From Hyperoplus lanceolatus (lineage: Eukaryota > Chordata > Actinopteri > Uranoscopiformes > Ammodytidae): DNA of 64,000 nucleotides. Below are positions 21,127-60,598 of the stretch, in pieces; the first letter of the stretch is position 1, and each line of letters starts with the position of its first letter. The translations under genes and the position numbers were made by a program. The notes below the pieces were generated by a model. That model was given only the letters and a program-made list of their open reading frames with translations, did not search any database and was not told the origin of the DNA. The DNA is taken from the NCBI GenBank assembly GCA_026929865.2, contig CM049414.1, positions 1,552,001 to 1,616,000 on the forward strand. The letters are read 5' to 3'.

Positions 21127-21731
21127 GAGTTGGACAAGCTGAGCTCACAGTTGGAATCTCGGGAAGTGTAAGTGCCAATCCAAATAAACATAATATAAAG
21201 GTGGAGATGTGTCATGGAATGTGGTTCCAAGGTATACAGTATATAGATGCTGATCAACGCCAATTGTGACAGCACTGGTTTTCAAAGCATGCTCTGAATT
21301 GGTTTTTAAGTCAAATACTGGGAACGTTGTCGCCACACTTCTTAAAACTCCACAAATCAATATTTGTATAAACGATGTGTAAAGCGAAAGTGTCAGTCGT
21401 AGTGACACACCGACAGGCAATTATCGCCCGACTCTGCAGTTTACCCCCGCAGCAGCAGAGCAATCGGCCTCTTTCTATGTGTAGAGTTTTGGTTAATAGG
21501 GATGGTAAATTCTGCTCTCATCAACGTTGTTTTTGACAGCAGCAGGCCCCTTTTTGCATGAGTTAAGCTTTAAAAAACCCACCATTCTCCATCTGCCTAG
21601 CACCAAAAAGCATACAATTGGAGAGCTGTTGAAAACAGTGGAGAATTTAGAAGATAATTCTGAGTTCAGACCACATAATATTTTGTCTGATTTGACTGGT
21701 CCCTGTGTCTGATGAGGCAGTTATAGAGACA

Positions 21732-22018
21732 TTAAAGGAGGATTAGGTCTGGAGAATCTTTGTTGACAAAATCACTTTAAAATATGGTGTTAATACACAG
21801 CCTGCACCCTGTAAACTGAGGTATTGTGTATTCTTTTTTGCAAATGGGGCCAACCGTAGCATGTTAACATGCCTGTTTACAGAGCCTAGCCTAACACCAC
21901 TTTGTTTTAGCGCACTTACGTAAGGACAAGAAGCAGATTATGAAGAGATATTCACTATATATGACAAAAAGTGATTTTGTCAACAAGCATTCTCCAGAAT
22001 TGCTTACCCCACCTTTAA
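21732..22018. mobile_element. TTAAAGG-type MITE, full-length copy
   Basis: Begins TTAAAGGAGGATTAGGTCTG and ends TTGCTTACCCCACCTTTAA: inverted ends with TTAA on both sides. 287 bp. The TTAA duplication and TTAAAGG start recall Kolobok/T2-type elements. Confidence 0.7.
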
Positions 22019-23459
22019 CTCTTGCTTAGTTTGGCAGATTGACATGACAGACTACACCTTGGTCCCAGAACAATCCAGTTGTCATATTTGATGACAGATC
22101 TGATGTCATGGAGACAGAGGTGCTAGGCACCAACCTCTGTCAATCCACACTCAATAAACAGTATAGCAGTCCCTTAAAGGAAACATCACAAAGGCTTGGT
22201 GTACTTTTACCTTTATTTCACAGTTCCACCATAGCGGCAATATCATCATCACACCATCACCACCATCACCCTGCCCTGTCTGCAGCTCCTAATCACACCA
22301 TGGACGTGAGGGAACACATCAAACATGTCTTTGTATTGGCTGTCATCCACAGTGACAAACAACTTAGGAACAAAACTGTCAAGTGTTGTAATCGAAGTCC
22401 ATTATCGGATCATGTTTCACTTCTTCATGGGAGCTAATGTTTATAATGTTGACACCGAGTGAAAAAGTCCTGCTTTTTACACAGTGGCTGCATCATTCCA
22501 TTATTTTCACATAAAATAAAATCTTAATCGAAGGCTTTGAAGTGCATGGATTTAATGAAAAAAAACATTTAAACGTCTAAAAGTCCAACCTCCTCTACTG
22601 CGGTTAGTAAATTTAGCCCCGTGTCTGTCTGACTCTCCCTCTCATTCCAGTCCAGTAAACAGAAGCTTATGTGTAGCCTGCCCAGCTCTGGAGGGCTGTT
22701 TACATGGGCATTGGACCTGGCTCTAACTATAAGCCGATTGTGCCGATCTCTTAAACAGGTGAAATCCTTTAAGACGGGCCCAACCGTTGGTGTGACAGTT
22801 CCCCTGTCTGTCACCTCCAGTGGCTGAGGCTGTGTAGCTGTAGTGCAGTAAACAAACAGGAGGAGTGAATGCGGGCGTGAGAGGCTGAGATGAGTCATCA
22901 GTTTGTGGGTCTTGCTGTGTGTGTGTGTGTGTGTGTGTGTTTGTGTGCTCTGCGTGCCTCAGTCTGCTGCACATCCGCTCCCCTGAAGGCCCTCGTCACC
23001 ACAGGCATACTTCAGCAATTACCTTCTATACCGCCCACACACTGTCAGTCACATGGGGTCGTAATAACAGGGCTGTCGCACTCTCCCACACACACACACA
23101 CACACACACACAGTCGTGTTTCTATCTCTTGCAAGGACATCGCAAACTAGACTTCCATAGATTTTCTGGAGATCCATCTTTTTATTAAGCTTACCCTATT
23201 CTTAACTTAACCCTACAATTTCCTTAAACTTGCAATTAAATATGAAATTCTATGATTTATTTGATGATGACCAGCATTTTGTCCCCCAAAAGCAAGGCCA
23301 GTCCCCCCAATGTGTAAACCTATTTAGGTCCCCATAACATTAGTAAGCACACACACAGAAAAACAAAAAACAATAGATTTCTTTATTGAAAGTAATAAAC
23401 ATGTAAATATGTCAATTGTAATTATGTAAAGCTGCAATAATACGATTTATTTTTTGTAG
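22019..23459. other. non-coding, simple repeats only
   Basis: (GT)n at about 22917-22940 and (CA)n at 23089-23112. No gene recognised. Confidence 0.5.
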
Positions 23460-23476
23460 TGACGTCACTGACGTCA
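23460..23476. promoter_or_regulatory. two adjacent CRE sites
   Basis: TGACGTCA at 23460-23467 and again at 23469-23476, one base apart. Perfect palindromic CREB/ATF sites; no gene start is visible nearby. Confidence 0.5.
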
Positions 23477-23666
23477 CAAAAGCACTGTGGATCCTCTCAG
23501 TTGACTCACCTGTGTGGAGATTTGTTCAGCCTCTTTTAGGTCATTGTCTTTCTCTCACAGAATAATTTTTCTCATCAAACATGTTCCAAGCTGTAAAAAC
23601 CCACTGAACACTACACTATGACGCTATATGTTATCAATACATCCAAGTCTCAGAGCTAAGCATTTG

Positions 23667-23912
23667 GGTACACCTTCCAATAAAGGTACATTCATTAACT
23701 GATAGTAAATACTTGACGCTATTAAACATGAACTGTGCTTAGGTAACTAATTAGTTAAGCATAACTGTAAGTTAATGCTTAGTGGATTATAATTAAGCAT
23801 TAACTAAGCAGTTATTAAAGGAAGGTTAATGCTAAGTTAACGCTTATTTAGCATTAACTAAACATAGACTTAAACAGTTCACTAATGTACCCTTATTGTA
23901 AACCGTTATACC
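23667..23912. mobile_element. foldback hAT-like element, diverged copy
   Basis: Begins GGTACACCTTCCAATAAAGG and ends CCTTATTGTAAACCGTTATA then CC. Flanks AGCATTTG and ATCATTGG agree at 6 of 8. The interior is rich in GTTAATGCTTAG-type repeats. Confidence 0.7.
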
Positions 23913-24299
23913 ATCATTGGTTTAACTGATGGTAATAATGGTTATCATCCACCTAATTCACCTAATGATGCTTTTATGTTCTGTTTGACTGTGAAAGCAA
24001 TGATAATACATACAAACTAAGGCTGCATTCAAAACACAAATTCGACCTTAGCAAGTCAACAAAAGCCTTCTTGACATTTGACTGTGTATCTGTGCTTGTC
24101 CTAGACCTTTGCTTGTGGAAAGCTGTGCGGGCTGATGCAGGGCGTTGTGTTTACATGGCAAGAAAAACTGCCTTATTGTCGGTTTGAAGTCCACAGTCGC
24201 CTCCCACATAACAGTCAGTTCCACCTGCTGCTGAAAGAATGCTGTGGTGCAAAGAGAGTGATGTCATTAGCAAATATGGAGGATGTGTTAATCATAGCA

Positions 24300-24506
24300 T
24301 CCATACATCTTAAAGGTTTAGTCAAAGATTGTTTCCAAAAAATCACTTTTTTTAATCAAAATCAGTGAACATTTCCTGTGAAGAAATGTTAATACACGGC
24401 CTTGGCTCTGTAAGCAGGTATGTAAACAAAGGGGGCCCACTGTAACTAGTAACATGCCCGTTTACAGAGCCTAAAGGCTGTGTGTATTAAAACTAGATTT
24501 ATTTTT

Positions 24507-24560
<54 letters not shown>

Positions 24561-24760
24561 CACAGAAGAATGCTCTTTCAGCCTGTGCCTCTGAGTCATA
24601 ATATGAAGAAGGACGCCAGGAATGAGTCAGAAAATGTTCCACAGGCCTAATAGTACATCTCTCTCTCTGCTGCTGTATGAATGAATCTCTGGATGACTGT
24701 AGCGTGATTTTTTTCAACAAGCATTCTCCAGAATGGCTGACTCCTCCTTTGAGACACTTT
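24300..24760. repeat. TTAAAGG-type MITE copy containing (AC)n
   Basis: Contains the family core AACATGCCCGTTTACAGAGC (about 24452) and ends near CATTCTCCAGAATGGCTGAC. A (CA)n tract at 24510-24558 and extra sequence expand it. Ends not clean. Confidence 0.55.
24510..24558. repeat. (CA)n microsatellite
   Basis: Uninterrupted CA run inside a TTAAAGG-type MITE copy. Confidence 0.97.
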
Positions 24761-25243
24761 TGCACATTTTGTTTATAAAATAAACTTAAATTTGTCCAAC
24801 ACAGAGAAAAATGAGGCATCATGAGGTGTTAAAGGATTTGCTGATGCAGTGTATGATTCTTTCTCTTTTCTAGCGCTGCTCTCATCACTTCCCACTCATT
24901 GGAGCGTGAACCTGAGGGCATCTGGGAAAAGATGTTGGTGGTACACACACAGATGCCTCACCTCTTACTCATGCTGTGAGTTCCAGCATGAGGCAGCAGG
25001 TCTGCTGTGGTCAGCTGTTCAACATTCAACACATCACAGGCAGCTGAAACACTGGCTGGCGGGGATACTACATGCAGCGGTACAAGCCTTAATGCATACA
25101 TTTTGTATGCTTGTATGATGGAAGTCAATGACCTTTGCACTTGCAACTATAGTTCAGCATACTCTAAGTCACCCATTGAATTTATATTGAAGATATCCAT
25201 TTTCATTGAGCGATTCATATCTATTTGAATTTCAGTTTTATGC

Positions 25244-25339
<96 letters not shown>

Positions 25340-25340
25340 T
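25244..25340. repeat. (TTTC)n microsatellite
   Basis: About 24 uninterrupted tetranucleotide units. Confidence 0.98.
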
Positions 25341-25722
25341 CAATAATGGGAATGTATGTGCTGGTCAGAATGCCGCAGAGAACCAGACCAGTACTGTACC
25401 TTTTTATTATTTTTATATCAAGCACATGTGTGTTGCTGCAGTAGTTCATTTCTTCCTGTAGTCACCATGAAGCTGTTGTGCTGGTGACAGCTAACAGACT
25501 CTCCAAATACACTAACCATCAATGAGCTGTCACTTCAGGTTGTATCAGCGCTTAAAAAGCAATTTAAATCAAGCTATAGTTTTTGATAACATTTAAAGGT
25601 TCAATGTGTAGAATTTATTAGCGTTTTTCAGACTTTGTAGAAATGGAATAAACTAAAGAATGTCTTAATTGGTTTATAATTACTTGAAAATAAAATATTT
25701 TTTCATGACCTTAGAATGAGCC

Positions 25723-26048
25723 AGTAACACTTTACAATAAGGTACATAAAATTGTAGTATCTACTACATAGATATGTGTTACCTACTACATAGGGTTTTT
25801 TTTGTGCTACCTAATGCATAAGTTTTCTTTTTGTGTTACCTACTACATAGGTTTTTTTTTGTGCTACCTAACACATAGGTTCATTCTCTAAACTGCAGCC
25901 TGAGATAAGTCAGGATGGTGAATCTTATGTTAGGTAGCACACAAAAAAAATGTGTAGTAGGTAACACAAAAAAACAACTATGTAGTAGGTAACACATATC
26001 TATGTAGTAGGTACTACAATTTTGTGTTCCTTATTGTAAAGTGTTACC
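25723..26048. mobile_element. foldback hAT-like element, short copy, 8-bp duplication
   Basis: Begins AGTAACACTTTACAATAAGG and ends CCTTATTGTAAAGTGTTACC, flanked by AATGAGCC at 25715-25722 and 26049-26056. 326 bp; internal repeats of CTACTACATAG / CTATGTAGTAG form a long hairpin. Confidence 0.88.
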
Positions 26049-26056
26049 AATGAGCC

Positions 26057-27443
26057 TTAATAGGATTGGGGCTCTGAAGCCGCTATCTTAATACCTCCAT
26101 GTTTCTTCAGTAGCACAGACCGAACAACCTTAACGGTCCTTACACACTTTTATATACGTATAGCGGGCATCCTGGGGAAATTCTACAGAATATATAGCTA
26201 AATACTTCACCTCATCTCTTGATTTTGTGGTAAGACTTGAGGTAGTGGTGGACAATGTCATTTTTGATCTTCACTGTATAGCTTCAGTACAAAAGGGGGA
26301 GCGCTGACATCTAGACATATCACCACTAGATGACGCTCAATACTCAATACTGATATTGAACAGTTGAACTTTCAGCAAGAGAGCATTGCTTCTGAGCTTC
26401 TGTTTGAAATGTCATCCATTACTTCGGTTTATATCACTTGAACTTCTTCAGTCGCTCAGCTTCAACATTCCCTCCACATACTAAAATATTCATAAAACTC
26501 CACAGAATCGACATTCCAAACAGTTTATAATCAGTTGGGAATTGCCCCCCGCCACTGCAACTTCTGACATACACTTATGGCAGGATAGCTGGGTTTGAGT
26601 CTGTGCCTTGGTATGCGTTCTGATGGCCCCTTGTCACTGTCCACACCTTGTGCAGTAGAAATTCTGTCAGTACCTGGTGTGTCCCAACAGGCCGCACAGA
26701 GAGATATGGCCTCATTGTCTGTTCAAAAGGGTTCATTCTGCTTATCTTCCATGACTCAAATATAAGAAGGATTAATACAAATCTTATATATTTGTCAAAA
26801 TGTTGCTTCCCAATATTTCTCACTCTCCCCCCTCCCCTCTAAATAGACCCGAATTATGAATGGAGAATGTCAAGAGTTGAGTGCTGCTCCAAACGACAAA
26901 TTAATTCATGATCCCAATTAGCATACTTACTCTGCTACTGTAGCTAAAATGCAATGTGTTTAGTTACATAATGCATGAGGTGGGGGTAAACAAAGAATGC
27001 TAGTAAACGCAAGGCTCTTTGCTCCTCTCTAACATCTTTGAGACCTTCTTAACTGCAGCGCCTGCAGCCACTCTGAGCACCAACCAGGGGATTCAAGCAG
27101 ATTATTGGAATCCTAACTGGCACACTGGTGCAATTTATAGACCAACGTGCAAGATATTATGACCCAAATTTGGTCCATTATTAAAAAACTGCAACATCTC
27201 TCTCTCTCTCTCTCTGCCACGGCTAGCCTATTTATGTCACCCAGTTTCCATGGCTACCATGCCATAGATAACATCTAAAGCACACACAGGTTTTCAAGTG
27301 CAACATCAACTTTCCCTCGCACAGAGGAGAAAAGGGACGACAGAACAGCCTTAGATTGAATACATTGCTTAAACAAAGTCAAATAAGATAGGATTGTGTA
27401 TTATCTCATCATTTGCATGAATGTTACAACAGGAAAAAACAAT
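26057..27443. other. non-coding, nothing recognised
   Basis: A (CT)n run at about 27197-27214; otherwise unique-looking DNA without genes. Confidence 0.5.
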
Positions 27444-28795
27444 GGCCCTCATATACTAATAAGTGCGTGGCAATGTTCTTACTTGCCGCAAAAAAAAAAA
27501 AGAATAGGCAATATCACCGTTGGATTTACAAAACGTGCGTACCAGCTGATTCTGTTCCCACCACCGTGTGTATGTTTGTAAATCAGAACCAGTCTAAACT
27601 GACGGGCCCGTTTTCTTCAATCAGCCTACAGAAACATCCTCATTTCTCCATATAAGGAAATCAGTTTGCCGAGGTGTTGAGGAGCGCATGCGCCATAAAG
27701 TAAAAAAAATAAGCATTTCATGCCTGAAGAAATAGACACAGCTGTGTCCGAGGTGGAAGACACCTTATTTCATCATAACATTGCGCCTTGATCTTGCCTC
27801 TTGCTTTTATATCCGTTACATCACCGTTTGTTTTCATATGGAGGCTTCGTCGATGTGACGTCACTTCTGGTACGCACTGGATTGTGGGTCAGAATTGCCC
27901 AAATAGCATGCTGATTACAACATTAAAAATCCCGGCTGGATGCAGTAGACATCCGGGTACTTTTAAGCATACTAAATCTGGCCGCAAGAATTGGGACATC
28001 TTTTTTTACCATACTAAATAGCGAAAAAATTGGGATTGGCACGCAGCCATTGGTCGCCTGAGATACGTGGCTCAGGTGAAAAATAGGGGCCATGTGTTCG
28101 GTCAGTATAATGAAAGCATGACTGGAAAAAAAATAACAAACGTCCGTCAGTGGCATTTTGCCAAAACATGAGTGAGAAAGTCAATTAAAAAGGACTGTCA
28201 CTTAAAAATATTTAATTTTTCATAATCCTAAAATTATATTTTTCAATTCCTTTTTTTATCTCTATAATGAACAAATAAAGAAATGAGTACACTTACATTT
28301 TATTTGAAAGAAAATGGCAATGCAAACAATAAATAACCAAAGCTAAACTGTTATATTTGAATGTGGACATTCTCATAATGCTGCAATGCAATCTTGGACT
28401 GGGAACTCAGCTTTTATTTGAATATTTTAATTATGACAAAAAGGAATACAATCATTTATGAAGATGAAATTGCATCAAGTGTATGGTTATTCAATACATT
28501 TGGCCAGTGTATTATTACATGAACCGTTGAAAACATAATCTATAAGACCTTTTGAAATTAATGTGCTTTTAATATGGTATGCATTTAGTTCAAAAGTGTG
28601 TATTTAAATTTTCTACGACAGTTAAACATGTATAATTTTTGCGTGGGCATGGTCTGAGGAAGTTCTAAATTTGTTTTCAGAATCCCAAGAAATTCAGGTA
28701 AGAAAATATTGAAAAATCACGATTTGAGCTTGAAACGTTCATAAGCACGGCTTTAGCACAAATCTGTGCGTAAGCACTGTTAGTAAATGAGGGCC
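27444..28795. mobile_element. MITE with GGCCCTCATATAC termini, carrying a nested repeat
   Basis: Begins GGCCCTCATATACTAATAAG and ends GTTAGTAAATGAGGGCC, flanked by AAT on both sides. 1352 bp. About 27765-28050 is a copy of the repeat at 57888-58167, so one element probably inserted into the other. Confidence 0.72.
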
Positions 28796-28854
28796 AATGT
28801 GTTTAAAGTTGTTATCCGCCGTTTCTAGTGGCAGTAAATGTCATTGTAAGGCAC

Positions 28855-29300
28855 TTCTGGACCAGAGTAGTCTAGCTGACCCAATATCGACAGCGTCTAT
28901 AGCGCTCCACTCCTTCCCTCCCTGTTGCTGGCTGTCCCCAAATGCCTCAGAAATATCATTACAAGAAGTCCTTACAGCAATAAAATGATTCCCAAACGGA
29001 AAGACAGCTGGCTCTGATGGCCTTGGTATAGAGTTCTATAAGGCATATGCAGATGACATGGCCCCTCTATTGCTTAGAATGCTTAAAGAGTCAATTAAAA
29101 ACAAACAGCTACCAAAGTCATTACACGCTGCAAATATTTCCTTCATTTTAAAAAAGGAGAAAGAGGAGACTGACCCATCACCGGTCCACATACCTTCTCT
29201 GTAGCGACGTTAAGGTGTTCACCAAAATATTAGCTAATAGACTAAATAAGCACATTTCAACCATTATTCACCCAGACCAGGTGGAGTATTATCCCTAGGA
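28855..29300 (+). pseudogene. L1-like LINE reverse transcriptase fragment
   Basis: Conceptual translation with frame changes gives LQEVLTAIK, then NGKTAGSDGLGIEFYKAYAD, LPKSLHAANISFILKKEKEE, VFTKILANRLNKHISTIIHP and DQV. This is the N-terminal part of an L1-clade reverse transcriptase (GxDG, LANRL and HPDQ signatures). It has an in-frame stop at 28986-28988 and further lesions; the YADD catalytic motif lies beyond the fragment. Confidence 0.8.
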
Positions 29301-29303
29301 CAT

Positions 29304-29862
29304 TTTCAGATCATGTCTATTCATTCTGTGGTCACACAATTCAAAACTTTATTTGACATTTTTCCAATTGTTGTTGTGACTGTATTTTTTATTAAAAATC
29401 TCAAAGACTACTTTGAAGTTGGGACTACCCAAATGTGTCTTTTTTTAATGTACGTAGGCTATTGAATATTGTAAACAGCAAACAGAACCAGTCAAAATCT
29501 GGAGCCCTGGCACTTGATGCATACAGGTAATTTAGAATGGGATTTGTTCATATTTTGTCAATTGTCTCATGATGCATTTGATTCTCATAACAACATGACG
29601 ATATTTTTATAAAATGTTATGAAATGAGAAAAACCTGTATCCAAAATCTGTTCTGTAAAAACTTTAGACTTAATATGCTGAAAAAATGTAATAAAGACGA
29701 AGCAAAACTTGATGTGTTTCTCCTCAGATCATGTCTATTCATTCTGTGGTCACACAGTTCCAAACTTTATTTGATATTTTCCCAATTGTTGTTGTGAATG
29801 TATTTTTTACTAAAAACCTCAAAGAATACTTGGGAGTTGGGACTACCCAAATGTGTCTGAAT
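29304..29862. repeat. pair of ~135-bp direct repeats
   Basis: 29304-29440 and 29727-29860 both contain CAGATCATGTCTATTCATTC and GTTGGGACTACCCAAATGTG with about 90 percent identity by eye, spaced 423 bp start to start. Confidence 0.8.
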
Positions 29863-29911
29863 ATAGAACATTAACACAACATTTAAGATATTCACATTTA
29901 ACCTAGAGCTT

Positions 29912-29947
<36 letters not shown>

Positions 29948-30302
29948 CTCAGCTGTCTTATAAATGTTGATAGCCACTGGGGTTCCAGTTATCATTGTGA
30001 AAATACAAATCAAAGTTTACATACAAATGCACAGTAGACTTCCTTCCTTCCTTCCTCACACACACACACACACACACACTAACGCCCTTGATTTCCTATA
30101 TACTAGGCCACATGGTCCTTCTGAGAAAACAAAAAAGCCCAGGACAAAGCTGGTAACAACAATACGCTGTCTTCCTCATTTCCACCAGTTCAGCGAGGGC
30201 AAGCAGGAGCACGTACACAATACCTGGCCTGGAGGAGGAAGGGTGACATCATTTCTCTACAATGAAAATGACTCACTGGTACCCCTTTTTAACCGTCAAC
30301 TT

Positions 30303-30346
<44 letters not shown>

Positions 30347-31679
30347 ACAAAAACAGATTCATTTGTCAGCAGAATGCTAAGATAATATCAACCTGAAATG
30401 CAAACCCAGAAGTCCTGCTTGGGATCTTTAAATGGGTCACATGCACACATTGGGTCCACACTATCAAAGGCCAGACATTGCTTATGTAAGTGAATCTATT
30501 TTTATAATGGATAAATAAGCTCCATTCAAAAAGAGCAGTCATTCTACACGATCAATAAAGTAGTTAGGCAGCAGGACCTACTATAGCCATGACACAATAA
30601 GGATTTATTTGATTGCAGTCATTGATACACTACTGAAGATGTATGGCTCTTTGTCTGTGAAGAAAACCAGTTCTGACAAAGACTGGATACTTAGCACCAC
30701 CTGCTGGCCATATGGGGACACCGTGGTGTGTAGCCCTCAGACAGCCACCATTCCATTCCGTTTTTTATTTATTATTCCTGGGAATGCTGGAGGATGTCTG
30801 CACAAATGCTCATAATGTCTGCTAGTTAATGTCTGCTAGTTGATTTTTTCACATCATAGATGTTTACAATTCTAGCTCCATGGCTCTAAAGGTGGCAGTG
30901 TCAGACCAACACTTTGGTTTCGACTTTAATGTTCAACTATTTTATTGTGCGAATTTCCATTAATGACATTTTTGAGTTTTAGTGAAATTGAAATGGATTG
31001 ACATGACATTTGTCCACAGATTTCCATGGTGCCCACAGAAACCAAATAGGTTTGGAGATGCACTGACTTTTCCTCAGGCTCCACCTTCAGGTTGACATTT
31101 AGGGGATTTGAGTGAAATGTCTCTATAAAAATTGGAGGGATTGCGGTGACATTTGGCAGAGACATTTATGCTTCCCCCTTTAATTGTAATAACTTTGATC
31201 CCTCCCCGCCCCTTCATCTAGCTCCATCATCAGTTGAAATGTTTAGTCTGTCCAATAATAATGACATTGTCATTGGCTTCAGATTGGGCTTTCCGTGTAG
31301 CGCTAATTAGCAATTGTTAGCATGCTTACATAATAAACTAAGATGAACATGGTTAACATCATGTGAGCATGCTGACTTTAGCACTGCCTGCAGTTCTGTT
31401 GCAGGTCCATGCAAATAAGCCTTGTGTGGCATCATACTTCTCCATGTACAAATGAACATTAAATAAACTTCTCATTTATGTAGATGATAGACAGACAGTC
31501 AACACTATCTGTAAACAGTCTTTTCACCAGGTTCAGTTCTTATCAGCTACTCACCACTTGAAACAATCCCATTGCTTTACAGAAACTATAATAATTGTCT
31601 GTTTTGCTGGGGCAGAAATTGAAAACCTGACATGAGGACACACATGCATCCAACACAAACTTTCAGACGTGAAAAAGTG
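29863..31679. other. non-coding downstream of map3k7
   Basis: Several CA runs. May include distal 3' UTR if a later poly(A) site is used. Confidence 0.4.
29912..29944. repeat. (CA)n microsatellite
   Basis: Uninterrupted CA run; further CA runs lie at 30057-30080 and 30305-30342. Confidence 0.95.
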
Positions 31680-32603
31680 CATCCTTTCACCGTTCAGTTT
31701 ATTTAATAATGCCTTGCTCACTGTCATATACTGTACCTTTAGTTCACAATGAATTAGGAAACGCCTAATAAACAATATGGTGTGTATGATAGAACTCACG
31801 TGACCCGGTGAAGATTCACTCCGTACAGAAACTGTTCTAAAAAGCAAGACTCGTCAAGTCTCACACTTTTAAAAACAGATTTAGCTTAAAATGAAAAATA
31901 AAATTTGTACATGACCAGACGAAACAAAGTGATTGTGCAAAAATACTTGAGGGATATGAGTCGGAGAGAAAAAAATAAAATCACATCCAATCCTTTTGTT
32001 TTGGATGTAAAGCTGGTGAGAAACATTTACATTATCCGCTTGACTGACACCTCTCCTTCTCCCTCCTCTCCACAAAGGATTTCATTCAATGTCAAATACA
32101 TTAAAAATATATTTCTTCTTCTTCTTCTTCTTCTTCTTTTTTATAGCATTTATCCCCACTAAATGTCACATAAAACAAGCACTTAAAATGCAGGCAACCT
32201 CTAAGGCAACATGTGAACTAAAAACAAACTAGATATTGTATAGGGAGCTACATGCTCCTCTATTTTGTTGTCCGTAAGAGGCATTCCCAGACTAGATCAA
32301 ATATCTTCCTAATGCATAAATGACACAGGAGCTATCATACAAAGTCAACTAACTGAATAGAAAAGACAAAAAAAAACATCTACACACAAAAACAATACTG
32401 AAGTCAAAATAAAAAGGAATCCGCGGCTTCCTGGCTTTTTTTTCTCTGAAAGCTAATTGTGTTTTTTTGGAGCAGATCCTTAATGCTGCATCCAGGTTGA
32501 CACAAACCCAGAGTTCTTCCTTTTCCTGTTATGTCTGACGTGTGTGTGTTGGTCATGCTCACGGCTAGAACATGGAGAGAGGATGGAGATAAATACGTCG
32601 ATT

Positions 32604-32862
32604 TTAAAAGGTGGAGTCAGTAATTCTGGAGAGCGCTTGTCAAAATGTTGTTGTCAAAGTCAGTTAACATCTCCCACAGGCCGCTACCTGTCTGTACTGT
32701 GTGTGTGTGTGCTAAAAACAAATATGTAGCTAGTGACATACCAGTTTACAGAGACTAGACTGCATATTAACCCTGTTTTTTTCTTTTAAGCGTACACACA
32801 GTACGGACAGGAGATATTCACTGATTTTGACAAAAAGGGATTTTGATTCGCTGACTCCACTT
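32604..32862. repeat. TTAAAGG-type MITE, degenerate copy
   Basis: Starts TTAAAAGGTGGAGTCAGTAA and shares CCAGTTTACAGAG and AGCGTACACACAGTACGGAC with the family. The right end is eroded. Lies in the presumed map3k7 3' UTR. Confidence 0.6.
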
Positions 32863-33391
32863 GGATTGTGTGTGTTTTGCATAACAGGGGATTCCACGCA
32901 CACACTTTTTCAGAAACCTTTTCAAACATCCCTTGTAAGCTGTCAATATTCTGCATTATGATTCACACTTTTTGCTGAGAAAAATTATTTTGTCTTCACA
33001 TTCTGGAGGACGGTGTGTGGCTGTATCTGTCTGTCGCCCCGAGGAGTGGGACGGACACACACACACACACACACACTCTGAGCGGGACAGCCCAGACGCC
33101 CTGAGAGCTAAACTTACATAGAAACACTTGACCCACACACACTCTACCACTGCTGAACTAAAAGGTCCATCCATCCAGCAGTACAGCAGCAGCAGCATGG
33201 CCTGGGGGGTTGACTGCAGGGGATTGTTCGCTCTGCGGTCACCAATAGTCACTGTGTGGATGTACAAAATGGATGTAGAGAGAGGGACATCTTCTTCTTT
33301 CCTGACTTGATAGAAGTAAAAGGTTCTACTATGCAACATGCAGGGCACAGTAAGAATGCAGGTCTCTTTACAAAGCTGGACATGGACCGTA

Positions 33392-33500
33392 TGTGTGTGT
33401 GTGTGTGTGTGTGTAGTGTTATAGTGCTGGGGGGCAGGGCGAGAGGGGGATTGGTAGCAGTTCATATATATATATATATATATATATATCTATATATATG
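33392..33500. repeat. (GT)n and (TA)n tracts after the map3k7 stop
   Basis: A GT run at about 33392-33414 and a TA run at 33464-33500, within 120 bp of the stop codon, hence in the mature 3' UTR. Confidence 0.93.
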
Positions 33501-33511
33501 TCTCTGTGTCA

Positions 33512-60598
<27,087 letters not shown>

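Larger units (their letters stand above)
31680..33511 (-). other. map3k7: presumed map3k7 3' UTR
   Basis: Non-coding sequence directly after the stop, with a (TA)n tract (33464-33500), a (GT/CA) tract (33392-33414), another (AC)n (33055-33077) and a degenerate TTAAAGG-type MITE (about 32604-32862). The first clear AATAAA on the minus strand is at 31698-31703, followed by a GT-rich stretch suitable for cleavage. The true 3' end is not fixed by sequence alone; further AATAAA hexamers lie near 30950 and 30604. Confidence 0.35.

Noticed and set aside
25147-25461. Lys/Glu-Arg and Phe-Leu-Ser repeat proteins
   Set aside because: Translations of the (TTTC)n microsatellite.
29964-30380. 138-codon plus-strand frame
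   Set aside because: Spans two CA repeats and shows no conserved motif or splice context.
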